The notes: generated by a model from the sequence alone, not told the origin. Shown: positions 1-6,477, numbered from the stretch's first letter. The stretch: DNA of 7,535 bases from CAZTHL01 sp964613585 (GCA_964613585.1 CAZTHL010000131.1:1-7535); one strand, 5' to 3'. Translations and numbers: made by a program.

Positions 1-1619
1 GCCTCGACCTCGCTGTCGAGCGCCGAGGTCGCCTCGTCGAGCACCAGGATCGGCGCGTTCTTGAGCAGCACCCGGGCGATGGCGATGCGTTGGCGCTGGC
101 CGCCCGACAGCTTGACCCCGCGCTCGCCGACATGGGCCTCCCAGCCGCTCCGGCCGTGCCAGTCCTTGAGCTCGCCGATGAACTCGTCGGCATGGGACTG
201 ACGGGCCGCGGCCTCCAGCTCGGCCTCCGACGCCTCGGGGCGCCCATAAAGGATGTTGTCGCGCACCGACCGGTGCAGCAGCGAGGTGTCCTGGGTGACC
301 ACCCCAATCTGCGCGCGCAGGCTGTCCTGGGTGACGCTCGCGATGTCCTGTCCGTCGATCAGGATCCGCCCGCCTTCGAGATCGTGGAAGCGCAGCAGCA
401 GGCTGACCAGCGTCGACTTGCCGGCGCCCGATCGGCCGACCAGGCCGACCCGCTCGCCGGCGCGCACGGTGAGCGTGAGATCGTCGATCACGCCGCCGCC
501 CTTGCCGTAATGGAAGGTGATGCGCTCGAAGCAAATCTCGCCTCGTGGCACCGCAAGCGCGCGGGCGTCCGGCCGATCGACCACCGTGTGCGGCCGGGCG
601 ATGGTGGCCATGCCCTCCTGCACGGTGCCGATGTTGTCGAACACGGTGGCCAGCTCGAACATGATCCAGTTGGCCATGTTGTTGATGCGCAGGATGAGGC
701 CGGCGGCGAGCGCGAAGGCGCCGAGGGTGATGGCGCCCCCGGACCACAGCGCGAGCGCCAGCCCGCCGGTGCCGACGATGAGCACCCCGTTGAGAATCCA
801 GACAGTGATCTCCATCCGGGTGACGAGGCGCATGTGGTCGCGCATCACGGTGAGGTGCTCGCTGAGCGCGTGGCGGGCGTAGGCGTCCTCCCGTTCCGTG
901 TGCGCGAACAGCTTCACGGTGGCGACGTTCGTGTAGCTGTCGACGATCCGCCCGGCCAGGGTCGAGCGCGCCTCCGACGCGGCCTGCGCCTTGTCCTTGA
1001 GCCGTGGGATGAACCAGCCCATGGCCATGCCGAAGCCGGCGATCCACAGGGCGAGCGGCACGACCAGCAACGGGTCGGCGTCGAGGAACAGGGCCACGGT
1101 CAGCACCACGTAGATGAGCGCGAACCAGATGGCGTCGGTCGAGTGCTCGACGGTTTGGCGCAGGGCCGGTCCGGTCTGCATGACCTTGTTGGCGATGCGC
1201 CCGGCGAAGTCGTTCTGGAAGTAGCCCAGGCTCTGGCGCAGCACGTGCCGATGGGCTTGCCAGCGGATCAGGTTGGTGAAGGAGGGCGCCAGCGCCTGGT
1301 TGACCAGCACGGTGTGCAGGCCGAACACGAGCGGGCGGACGACGAGGGCGACGACGGCCATGAGCATGAGCGTGACGCCGTGGTCGGACAGGAAGGTCTC
1401 CGGCGTGCCGGCCTGCCGGGCGAGGTCGACCAGGTGCCCGAGGAAGGCGAACAAGGACACCTCGACCAGGGCGGCGAGGAATCCGACGCCGAGGATCACC
1501 CCCAGCATCGGCCGCACTTGGCGCACGTAATGGGCGAAGAAGCCGATCAGCCGGTCCGGCGGCGGACCGGGCGGGGCCGGACGGAACGGGTCGATCCAGC
1601 CTTCGAAGCGGTCGAGCAT
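1..1619 (-). CDS. ABC exporter, fused permease/ATPase (MsbA/HlyB type), 3' end outside window
   Basis: This is a half-transporter with the membrane domain followed by the nucleotide-binding domain in one chain; such proteins act as dimers in the inner membrane and export lipids, peptides or drugs using ATP. I read 539 residues from an ATG at 1619 before the window ends. Hydrophobic segments lie near residues 36-62, 82-106, 162-180, 183-205, 270-293 and 296-318, which fits six membrane helices. The ATPase domain shows the A-loop Tyr371, Walker A GRSGAGKST with Lys401, Q-loop Gln443, signature LSGGQ at 504-508, and Walker B ILVLDEA with Asp528 and Glu529, then the D-loop SALD. The H-loop histidine and C-terminus would lie beyond base 1. 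All visible catalytic motifs are intact. The start fits the N-terminus MLDRFEGWIDPF, which I recognise from alphaproteobacterial relatives. The substrate cannot be told from sequence, and no partner gene is visible. Confidence 0.93.
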   Translation of the reverse strand, partial: MLDRFEGWIDPFRPAPPGPPPDRLIGFFAHYVRQVRPMLGVILGVGFLAALVEVSLFAFLGHLVDLARQAGTPETFLSDHGVTLMLMAVVALVVRPLVFGLHTVLVNQALAPSFTNLIRWQAHRHVLRQSLGYFQNDFAGRIANKVMQTGPALRQTVEHSTDAIWFALIYVVLTVALFLDADPLLVVPLALWIAGFGMAMGWFIPRLKDKAQAASEARSTLAGRIVDSYTNVATVKLFAHTEREDAYARHALSEHLTVMRDHMRLVTRMEITVWILNGVLIVGTGGLALALWSGGAITLGAFALAAGLILRINNMANWIMFELATVFDNIGTVQEGMATIARPHTVVDRPDARALAVPRGEICFERITFHYGKGGGVIDDLTLTVRAGERVGLVGRSGAGKSTLVSLLLRFHDLEGGRILIDGQDIASVTQDSLRAQIGVVTQDTSLLHRSVRDNILYGRPEASEAELEAAARQSHADEFIGELKDWHGRSGWEAHVGERGVKLSGGQRQRIAIARVLLKNAPILVLDEATSALDSEVE

Positions 1620-1816
1620 GGCGGCCTTCGCCCGCGTCGTCGCGGGCCCTCCGGGTGGGCTCGGGGTATCCCGCAGCGGCCGCCATCGGCAGCCACCGAT
1701 CACGCCGTCGCCGAAGGAGGCGGTCACGGCCCCGCGGCGCGATCGCGCGGCGCGCCGGATCGGCTCTATACCGTGCCGCCCGGAAAAAGGCGAGCCGCTG
1801 CCTTATGCCGGCGAGC

Positions 1817-1833
1817 CAATGACGCGGTCATTG
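1817..1833. repeat. 17-bp perfect inverted repeat, possible operator
   Basis: CAATGAC-GCG-GTCATTG is a perfect inverted repeat with 7-bp arms and a 3-bp centre. It lies in the 293-base gap between the ABC exporter start (1619) and the gapR stop (1913). The arms are AT-richer than the surroundings, so it is less likely to be a chance GC palindrome. The length and symmetry would suit a dimeric regulator, but I cannot assign it to a known family, and it sits about 200 bases upstream of the exporter. It could also form an RNA hairpin in a transcript reading leftward from gapR. Confidence 0.4.
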
Positions 1834-1836
1834 ATG

Positions 1837-1858
1837 GGGCCCGGCGTTCGCCGGGCCC
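1837..1858 (-). terminator. GC-rich hairpin downstream of gapR, possible terminator
   Basis: Perfect 9-bp arms GGGCCCGGC and GCCGGGCCC enclose a GTTC loop, 55 bases beyond the gapR stop codon in the direction of gapR transcription. The stem would be very stable. No T-run follows on the minus strand, so it is not a classical intrinsic terminator; it may be a Rho-linked or RNA-stabilising 3' structure. Together with the 17-bp palindrome four bases further on, it would form a double hairpin in a gapR read-through transcript. Confidence 0.35.
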
Positions 1859-1912
1859 GGCCCGAGGCCGGCAGGCGCCCGCGGGCGCTCGAGGTCCTGA
1901 GGGTGTCCTCTG

Positions 1913-2245
1913 CTACTCCGGCATGCCGAGCGCCTGCATATACAGGTCGAGCAGTTCCTCCTGCTCGCGCCGCTCGGTGTGCTCCATCTTCCTCAAGCGA
2001 ATCACCTGGCGCATGATCTTCGTGTCGAAGCCGGTCGCCTTGGCCTCGGCATAGACTTCGCGGATGTCGGCGGTAAGCGCGGCCTTCTCCTCCTCCAGCC
2101 GCTCGATGCGCTGGATGAAGCTGCGCAGCCGTTCGGCGGCGATGCCGTCGGCCGAGCCCGAGCCGGCCGCGGTGCCGCCCGGAGCGCGGTCGTCCGGCGG
2201 TGCCGGGCTCGGCGAAGGGGCGTCGGCGGTGGCGGATTCGGACAT
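1913..2245 (-). CDS. gapR: GapR-family nucleoid-associated protein (DUF2312)
   Basis: The C-terminal 75 residues match the GapR/DUF2312 family: a charged coiled-coil run with RIERLEEEKAALTADIREVY, then AEAKATGFD, KIMRQVIRLRKME and the end LDLYMQALGMPE. In Caulobacter, GapR binds overtwisted, AT-rich DNA ahead of replication and transcription complexes and stimulates topoisomerases. That role is inferred here from family membership. The protein is 110 residues, somewhat longer than the roughly 90 usual for the family. The excess is a Ser/Ala/Pro/Gly-rich N-terminal tail of about 34 residues that looks disordered. The ATG at 2245 has an AGGAG about 12 nt upstream, a little far but plausible; no later in-frame ATG precedes the conserved domain. 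It is transcribed away from leuD, with 283 bases between the two starts. Confidence 0.9.
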   Translation of the reverse strand: MSESATADAPSPSPAPPDDRAPGGTAAGSGSADGIAAERLRSFIQRIERLEEEKAALTADIREVYAEAKATGFDTKIMRQVIRLRKMEHTERREQEELLDLYMQALGMPE

Positions 2246-2528
2246 GGGCGGACGGGGCTCCTACGGCGGGTGACGGACGGGGATCCGGACGGCGCCCGCC
2301 CCGGGATGCCTGGGGGCCGGCAAGGCCGCGGACCTTACGCGCAGGCCTCCGGGGGACGCAACCATGGCCGGGCCCGGCCGGCGGCCCGCCTCGGTGGCAC
2401 CGGGGCTTGCCGCGTTCCCGCCCGGCCGCAACACGCCGCTTCATGCCGGGCGGCGGGTGTGGCAGAAAGCCGGCGACCGCGGGCGCGCCGCCCCGGCCCC
2501 CGAGCCCCGAATCACGAGCCTCGCGCCC
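2246..2528. other. Divergent intergenic region between gapR and leuD
   Basis: These 283 bases must carry the promoters of both flanking genes. I see no convincing -35/-10 pair on either strand and no coding region. The stretch is extremely GC-rich and includes the palindrome GGCCGGGCCCGGCC at 2366-2379, which may be no more than base composition. The leuD reading frame stays open back to an ATG at 2364, but that extension is low-complexity and unlike LeuD. Confidence 0.5.
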
Positions 2529-3146
2529 ATGCAGCCCTTCACCACGCTGGTCGGTGTCGCCGCCCCGTTGCCGATGGACAATGTCGACACCGACATGATC
2601 ATTCCCAAGCAGTTCCTGAAGACGATCGAGCGCACGGGCCTGAGGCGCGGGCTGTTCCACGAGCTGCGCACCGACGAGGCCGGCAGTCCGGTCGACTTCG
2701 TGCTCGACCGGCCCGCCTACAAGGACGCGCAAATCCTGGTCACGGGGGAGAATTTCGGCTGTGGCTCGAGCCGGGAGCATGCGCCCTGGGCGCTGCTGGA
2801 CGCCGGAATCCGCTGCGTCATCGCGCCCAGCTTCGCCGACATCTTCTACAACAACTGCTTCAAGAACGGCATCCTGCCGATCGTCCTGCCCAAGGAGGAT
2901 GTCGCCAAGCTGATGGACGATGCCGAGCGCGGCGCCAATGCCGTCGTCAGCGTTGACCTGGAGGCGCAGGAGATCCGCGGGCCGGACGGCGGCGTCGTGC
3001 GCTTCGACATCGATCCGTACCGCAAGCGCTGCCTTCTGAACGGGCTCGACGACATCGCGCTGCCGCTCGAGCATGGCGACAAGATCGACGTCTTCGAGGC
3101 GCGTGGCCGCGCCGAGCAGCCTTGGCTATGGGGAGCGACGTCATGA
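2529..3146 (+). CDS. leuD: 3-isopropylmalate dehydratase small subunit
   Basis: LeuD pairs with LeuC, the iron-sulfur large subunit, to interconvert 2- and 3-isopropylmalate in cytosolic leucine synthesis. The 205-residue product has the family's swivelling-domain motifs: NVDTDMIIPKQFLK near residue 18, the loop NFGCGSSREHAPWAL near 75, and FADIFYNNCFKNGILPI near 102. The length matches normal LeuD (about 200). The start at 2529 gives the standard N-terminus MQPFTTLVGVAAPLPM. Its ribosome site is weak, but the upstream extension to 2364 has no LeuD character. LeuC, LeuB and LeuA are not in the window, so the large subunit must be encoded elsewhere or further off; bacteria with separated leuC and leuD are known. 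The stop codon overlaps the start of the next gene, so the two are probably co-transcribed and translationally coupled. Confidence 0.95.
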   Translation: MQPFTTLVGVAAPLPMDNVDTDMIIPKQFLKTIERTGLRRGLFHELRTDEAGSPVDFVLDRPAYKDAQILVTGENFGCGSSREHAPWALLDAGIRCVIAPSFADIFYNNCFKNGILPIVLPKEDVAKLMDDAERGANAVVSVDLEAQEIRGPDGGVVRFDIDPYRKRCLLNGLDDIALPLEHGDKIDVFEARGRAEQPWLWGATS

Positions 3147-3319
3147 TCCGGTTCCTGCCCGGTCTGGCCGGTGCGCTGGCCGGCTTCATCACCTTGAAGG
3201 TGTTCGCGGCCCTGGGGGTCGATGCCATCGCCGGCCAGCTGGCGTTGTTCCTGCTGGGCTACGCCATTGTCGCAGTCGCGGCCGATCGCGCGCTGATCGA
3301 GTATGGCAAGCGCCGATGA
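3143..3319 (+). CDS. Small two-helix membrane protein, unknown function
   Basis: This 58-residue protein begins at an ATG inside the ATGA overlap with the leuD stop codon and has GGGAG 7 nt upstream, which favours 3143 over the upstream in-frame ATG at 3122. Two hydrophobic stretches, residues about 4-26 and 31-50, predict a helical hairpin in the inner membrane. The tail DRALIEYGKRR is charged and probably cytoplasmic by the positive-inside rule. There are no cysteines or motifs I recognise. The coupling to leuD suggests joint expression but does not by itself mean a role in leucine synthesis. The tight overlap and good ribosome site are the main reasons to accept it as a gene. Confidence 0.7.
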   Translation: MIRFLPGLAGALAGFITLKVFAALGVDAIAGQLALFLLGYAIVAVAADRALIEYGKRR

Positions 3320-3458
3320 ATGCTGGCCCGACCCGGCCGCTTGTCGCTGCGCGCGAAAGGGCCGACTGTCAGGGGAACAGAATAGGCGAGCGGGATTTTC
3401 TCCCTGGCAAGGGACCGTCGGTCTGCCTGCCGGCATCAACAAGAACGGGGAACCATTC

Positions 3459-3830
3459 ATGCGCACGCGCATGCTCTTGATCGTCTCGCTGCTCGCTTGG
3501 CCGGGCTTGGCCGGGGCGACGACCGAGGTCGACTTCAACGTCGCCTCCATGCAGGACCTGATCGACCTCTGCGGCACCGGGCCGGACGAGACGCTTGTCA
3601 CCCAGGCGCGCGAGTTCTGCTACGGCTACCTGGGCGGCGTCGGCGACTATCACCGCGCCCTGGCGGCCTCCGGCGAGCTCCAGCCGATCTACTGCGCGCC
3701 GGAGGATATCAGCCGCGAGCAGGCGCGGACCATGCTGGTCGAGTGGGCCGAGACCAACTCCGACCGCATGGCCGAGCCGGCGATCATCGGCCTGCTGCGC
3801 GCGGCCGAGGATCTGTTCCCCTGCCCCTAG
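3459..3830 (+). CDS. Secreted Rap1a/Tai-like protein, copy A1
   Basis: The 123-residue precursor has a Sec signal peptide (MRTRMLLIVSLLAWPGLAGA, cleavage after residue 20), so the mature protein is about 103 residues and probably periplasmic. Its layout resembles the Rap1a/Tai family: an N-terminal DLIDLC, a central CYGYLGGVGDYHRAL, a later Cys after a short loop, a helix with LVEWAETN, and an end LFPCP. Four cysteines at 38, 54, 79 and 122 could form two disulfides. Characterised Rap1a and Tai4 proteins block type VI secreted amidases in the periplasm, but many relatives stand alone with no known target. No amidase or secretion gene is visible here, so immunity function is unproven. The ATG at 3459 has GGGGAA 6 nt upstream; the frame is open further left but without a signal peptide. 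A glycine-zipper lipoprotein follows after 62 bases. Confidence 0.8.
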   Translation: MRTRMLLIVSLLAWPGLAGATTEVDFNVASMQDLIDLCGTGPDETLVTQAREFCYGYLGGVGDYHRALAASGELQPIYCAPEDISREQARTMLVEWAETNSDRMAEPAIIGLLRAAEDLFPCP

Positions 3831-3892
3831 CGCCATCGGGCGGGCGGACGCGTCGCCATGATGGAGCCGATCACCACGGAAGGACCGAGACG

Positions 3893-4120
3893 ATGACGCG
3901 GATCACGGCACTGGTGCTGGCCGCCGGCCTGGCGCTGGCGGGATGCGCCGGCTTCAGCGAGACCGAGCAGCGGGTGGCCACCGGGACGGCCGGCGGCGCG
4001 GCCGCGGGCGCCGCGCTGGGCGCCATCGGCGGCAGCGCCAAATGGGGGGCCATCGCCGGCGCGGGCGCGGGCGCGCTCGGCGGCTACGTGCTCGACCAGC
4101 ACAAGCAGAGCCAGGAGTAG
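3893..4120 (+). CDS. Small glycine-zipper lipoprotein, copy B1
   Basis: The 75-residue precursor has a lipoprotein signal peptide ending in the lipobox LAGC, with Cys18 as the lipidation site. The +2 residue is Ala, not Asp, so sorting to the outer membrane is expected. The mature 58 residues hold TEQR, then two Gly/Ala-rich stretches (about 31-47 and 52-64) with repeated GxxxG spacing typical of glycine-zipper membrane segments, and a polar tail VLDQHKQSQE. Such proteins may oligomerise in or bridge membranes; no specific function is known to me. GGAAGGA lies 8 nt before the ATG, so the start is well supported. It follows the Rap1a/Tai-like gene A1 in what looks like one operon and has a paralogue at 4834. 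Confidence 0.85.
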   Translation: MTRITALVLAAGLALAGCAGFSETEQRVATGTAGGAAAGAALGAIGGSAKWGAIAGAGAGALGGYVLDQHKQSQE

Positions 4121-4366
4121 GGCTGTTCGCGTCGTCGACGTGAGCGGCCGACGGATCCGGCGGCCCATGCGGTGAGCGGCTTGGCGCCGGCAGGCGCCGA
4201 GGCCGCGCGGGCGTCCCACGGCGTCGGGTCGGGCGCCCCGTTGCGCTCCGCTGAGCGTGTACGCCAAGGCGCGCACGCGCCACCGGGCCCCTGACGCCTC
4301 GGCGGCCATGGCCGGTTACGGCATGATCGGCCAAGGCTGCGGGCCACGGCACGAGGAGGGGACGGG

Positions 4367-4759
4367 ATGCGAACGGTCTTTCAAGGGACGGCGATGGCAG
4401 CGTTGGTGCTGCTTCTCGGGCCGTCCGGCTGGGCGGCGGAGGAGCGCGACTTCATGCTGCGCACCACGCAGGATCTGGCCGATGTCTGCGCGGTGGAGCC
4501 GGGCTCGGAGATGTACGCCCAGGCAATCCATCTGTGCCTGGGATTCCTCGAGGCGACGACCCAGTACCACGACGCCCTCGCGGCCGGCGAGAGTGGCGAG
4601 TCGATCGTCTGCTGGCCCGACGGCGCGCCCACGCGCATGCAGGCGGTGGAGGCCTTTGTCGACTGGACCCGGCGGAATCCCGACCATATGGACGATGCCC
4701 CGATCGAGGGGTTGATGCGCGCCTTCGTGGAGCGCTTTCCTTGTCCGGACACGATGTAG
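4367..4759 (+). CDS. Secreted Rap1a/Tai-like protein, copy A2
   Basis: The 130-residue precursor has a signal peptide of about 23 residues ending near GWAA, and a mature domain homologous to the product at 3459. Cysteines 41, 57, 82 and 126 match the four of copy A1 in spacing. Conserved stretches are TQDLADVC, CLGFLEATTQYHDALAAGE, AFVDWTRRNPDHM and RFPCP. Compared with A1, it lacks the YGYLGG core and carries a Trp after the third Cys (CWPDG), so the two copies may have diverged in partner choice. The strong GAGGAGGGG just before the ATG fixes the start. As with A1, periplasmic location is inferred from the signal peptide, and an immunity role is only a family-level possibility. Confidence 0.8.
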   Translation: MRTVFQGTAMAALVLLLGPSGWAAEERDFMLRTTQDLADVCAVEPGSEMYAQAIHLCLGFLEATTQYHDALAAGESGESIVCWPDGAPTRMQAVEAFVDWTRRNPDHMDDAPIEGLMRAFVERFPCPDTM

Positions 4760-4833
4760 GGTTGTCGGAGCCCGCGGGCGTCGGGCCGGCCTCGGGCCGG
4801 CGGCCACGGCAGGCGTGCAAGGAGACGAGGACG

Positions 4834-5226
4834 ATGGCTGAGGTGATGACCGCCGGGCTGGACGCGGCTGCGGAGACCGGGACCGGGTGGGCTGGCGGCG
4901 AGGCGCCGCGGCGGGAGGTCCGGCGGCCGGGCGCGCTCGGGCGGCAGGCGACCATCCGGCACCCGGAGCGTGGCCGGCGGGCGGCGTGGCCGCTCGCGCT
5001 GACCCTGGCCAGCCTGCTGCTGGTGGGCGCCTGCGCGGGCCTCGGCGACACCGAGCAGCGCACCCTGACCGGCGGCGCGGCGGGCGCCACGGGCGGTGCC
5101 ATCCTGGGCGCCATCGGCGGCAATGCGGCGCTGGGCGCCGGCGCCGGCGGCGCCGCCGGCCTGCTCGGCGGCTACCTCTATGACCAGTACCAGCAGAGCC
5201 GGCAGGAGCCCCGACAGCCGCAGTAG
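4834..5226 (+). CDS. Glycine-zipper lipoprotein with unusually long N-terminal region, copy B2
   Basis: The 130-residue protein ends in a domain homologous to the lipoprotein at 3893: lipobox VGAC with Cys67, then AGLGDTEQR, a long Gly/Ala zipper (residues about 79-113) and a tail YLYDQYQQSRQEPRQPQ. The +2 residue is Ala, favouring the outer membrane. The oddity is about 50 residues before the hydrophobic signal core (AWPLALTLASLLLVGA). They are rich in Ala, Gly and Arg, whereas copy B1 has only three residues there. The ATG at 4834 has AAGGAGA about 8 nt upstream, and there is no in-frame ATG, GTG or TTG nearer the hydrophobic core, so the long form is the one supported. A sequencing frameshift or an intrinsically long signal region are the alternatives. 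Confidence 0.78.
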   Translation: MAEVMTAGLDAAAETGTGWAGGEAPRREVRRPGALGRQATIRHPERGRRAAWPLALTLASLLLVGACAGLGDTEQRTLTGGAAGATGGAILGAIGGNAALGAGAGGAAGLLGGYLYDQYQQSRQEPRQPQ

Positions 5227-5307
5227 AGGCCGGAACGGCAACCCGCCCCGGGGCCGCCGGCGCGGAAGGCACCGCCCGCGCGGCCCGCTGGCGGGGTCGC
5301 CTCTCTG

Positions 5308-5486
5308 GTTCAGCGTTCAAAAGTGGAAGACAACGAGACGAGTTCAGCGAAGGTCGAAAAACGCGCTATTCTTGAAGATGCAAGGAGCCAACGACGCTCG
5401 ATGCGGTGCAGGGTCATGACGATGTCTATGGCAGCACGGTCGAAGGCGTCGATGTTGTCTTCATGGGCGTGACCGACGTCTCCTGA
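5308..5486. other. Low-GC island, possible decayed gene fragment, in the 324-base convergent gap
   Basis: The gap between the lipoprotein stop (5226) and the SDR stop (5551) has no intact gene. Bases 5227-5307 are GC-rich with no clear terminator. From 5311 to 5470 GC is about 54% by hand count, far below the flanks. On the plus strand one frame is open through KVEDNETSSAKVEKRAILED (from 5320), and a second frame reads DAVQGHDDVYGSTVEGVDVV (from 5400) to a TGA at 5484. Together they look like a coding fragment broken by a frameshift, with no start codon at the left. I do not recognise the family. An 8-bp direct repeat GTTCAGCG occurs at 5308 and 5342. A fragment of transferred DNA is the simplest reading; a small unrecognised RNA is another. 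Confidence 0.4.
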
Positions 5487-5550
5487 GCCCAGGAAGTCTT
5501 GTGGGGGACCCCGGTCGTCAAGCCCCATTCAGGGCGCGCGCAGTTCAGGG

Positions 5551-6477
5551 TCATGCAGGGCTCTCCGGGCGCTGGACGTCGCTTGCAGCAAGCCCCACCA
5601 TCGCCGACGACAGCTCCCACAGCCGCCGGGCGGCGTCCCGGTCCTGCGAGGCGGGCGAGGAGCGGACCGGCCGGCACTGGTCGAAATACCTGCCGGTGAC
5701 CTCGGCGACCGCGGGGGCGCTGGCCAGGTAGACCGGCGTCCGGCCGCCTTCCTCCGGCGAGATCGCGATGAGCCGGGTCGCCAGGGTCCACGCCAGGCGG
5801 CCGGGCAGGCGGAGGCTGCCGCCCAGATCCGTGCGAACGAAGCCGGGGTGCAGCGCGTTGGCGGTCACGCCGGTCCCCTCGAGGCGCCGCGCGAGCTCGT
5901 AGGTGAACAGGATGTTCAGCAGCTTGGAGTGGCTGTAGACCTCGAAGGCGCGGTAGCGGCGCCGGCTCTCCAGATCGTCCAGGCGCGGCTTGATGCCGCG
6001 GTGCGCCCCCGAGGCGACGTTGACGATGCGCGACGGCGCCGCCGCCTTGAGCCGGTCGAGCAGCAGGCCGGTCAGCAGGAAGTAGGCGAGGTGGTTGATT
6101 GCCAGGGTCAGTTCGATGCCCTCCGCGCTTTCCCGCCGCCGGGAGAACATCGCGCCGGCGTTGTTGATCAGCACGTCGAGCCGGTCCCAGCGCGCCTTGA
6201 CGTCGTCGGCAAGGCGTCGCACCTCGGCCTGCCGCGACAGATCGGCCTTGAGGAAGGTGGCCCGCTCGGCGCCGGCGAGGCGGTTCACCTCGGCCGTCGC
6301 CTCCCGGCCGCGCGTCTCGTTGCGCCCCACGAGAATGAGCGCCGCGCCGGCCCGGCCCAGCGCCCGCGCCGTCACCCGGCCGATGCCGGCAGTGCCGCCG
6401 GTCAGCAGCACCTTCCTGCCCTCCATGGACGCGGCGGCCTTCGGGTCGGCGGTGTGGCGGTGGTCGGCAGAAGGCAT
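5551..6477 (-). CDS. Short-chain dehydrogenase/reductase (retinol-dehydrogenase-like)
   Basis: This is a classical SDR with a Rossmann fold that uses NAD(P)H to interconvert an alcohol and a carbonyl. Counting 308 residues from the ATG at 6477, the cofactor motif TGGTAGIG is at 26-33, NNAG at 105-108, the structural Asn at 128, catalytic Ser156 in VNVASG, and Tyr181/Lys185 in YSHSK, followed by HPGFVRTDLGG. An Arg (GRN) after the second strand, instead of Asp, suggests NADP(H). The order and the region after the active site resemble bacterial proteins annotated as retinol dehydrogenase-like or WW-domain-oxidoreductase-like SDRs; the true substrate is unknown. An alternative start at 6426 (MEGRKVLLTGG, 291 residues) is equally plausible, as neither has a strong ribosome site. 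It is divergent from nifH, but I see no -24/-12 promoter on its strand. Confidence 0.9.
   Translation of the reverse strand: MPSADHRHTADPKAAASMEGRKVLLTGGTAGIGRVTARALGRAGAALILVGRNETRGREATAEVNRLAGAERATFLKADLSRQAEVRRLADDVKARWDRLDVLINNAGAMFSRRRESAEGIELTLAINHLAYFLLTGLLLDRLKAAAPSRIVNVASGAHRGIKPRLDDLESRRRYRAFEVYSHSKLLNILFTYELARRLEGTGVTANALHPGFVRTDLGGSLRLPGRLAWTLATRLIAISPEEGGRTPVYLASAPAVAEVTGRYFDQCRPVRSSPASQDRDAARRLWELSSAMVGLAASDVQRPESPA

Larger units (their letters stand above)
3459..5226 (+). repeat. Tandem duplication of a two-gene envelope module (A1-B1-A2-B2)
   Basis: Genes at 3459 and 4367 encode related four-cysteine secreted proteins (Cys-Cys spacings 16, 25, 43 and 16, 25, 44). Each is followed, after 62 and 74 bases, by a related glycine-zipper lipoprotein whose mature part starts CAG and soon has the motif TEQR. 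Shared A-type positions include QDL, the DYH/QYH-x-AL core and the FPCP end. Shared B-type positions include LGAIGG, LGGY, and DQ near the C-terminus. Protein identity is only moderate, so the duplication is not recent. The 246-base gap 4121-4366 between the modules is non-coding; it holds a hairpin (GGCGCC-GGCA-GGCGCC at 4183-4198) with no T-run, and might carry a separate promoter for the second module. Confidence 0.8.

Noticed and set aside
1765..1770. TATAGA on the minus strand as a -10 element for the ABC exporter
   Set aside because: No acceptable -35 hexamer lies 16-18 bases upstream, and it would imply a leader of about 140 bases.
90..2054. Long plus-strand open frame opposite the ABC exporter and gapR
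   Set aside because: It is the antisense shadow of the ABC gene, which has all its ATPase motifs on the minus strand. The plus-strand product is His/Gly/Arg-rich with no domain.
2364..2528. Upstream extension of leuD to an ATG at 2364
   Set aside because: The added 55 residues are low-complexity and unlike any LeuD N-terminus, while 2529 gives the standard start.
4183..4198. GGCGCC-GGCA-GGCGCC hairpin as terminator after the first lipoprotein gene
   Set aside because: The stem is only 6 bp, no T-run follows, and such palindromes are common at this base composition.
3459..5226. Type VI effector-immunity locus
   Set aside because: Only immunity-like proteins are present; no amidase effector, VgrG, Hcp or PAAR gene is visible in the window.
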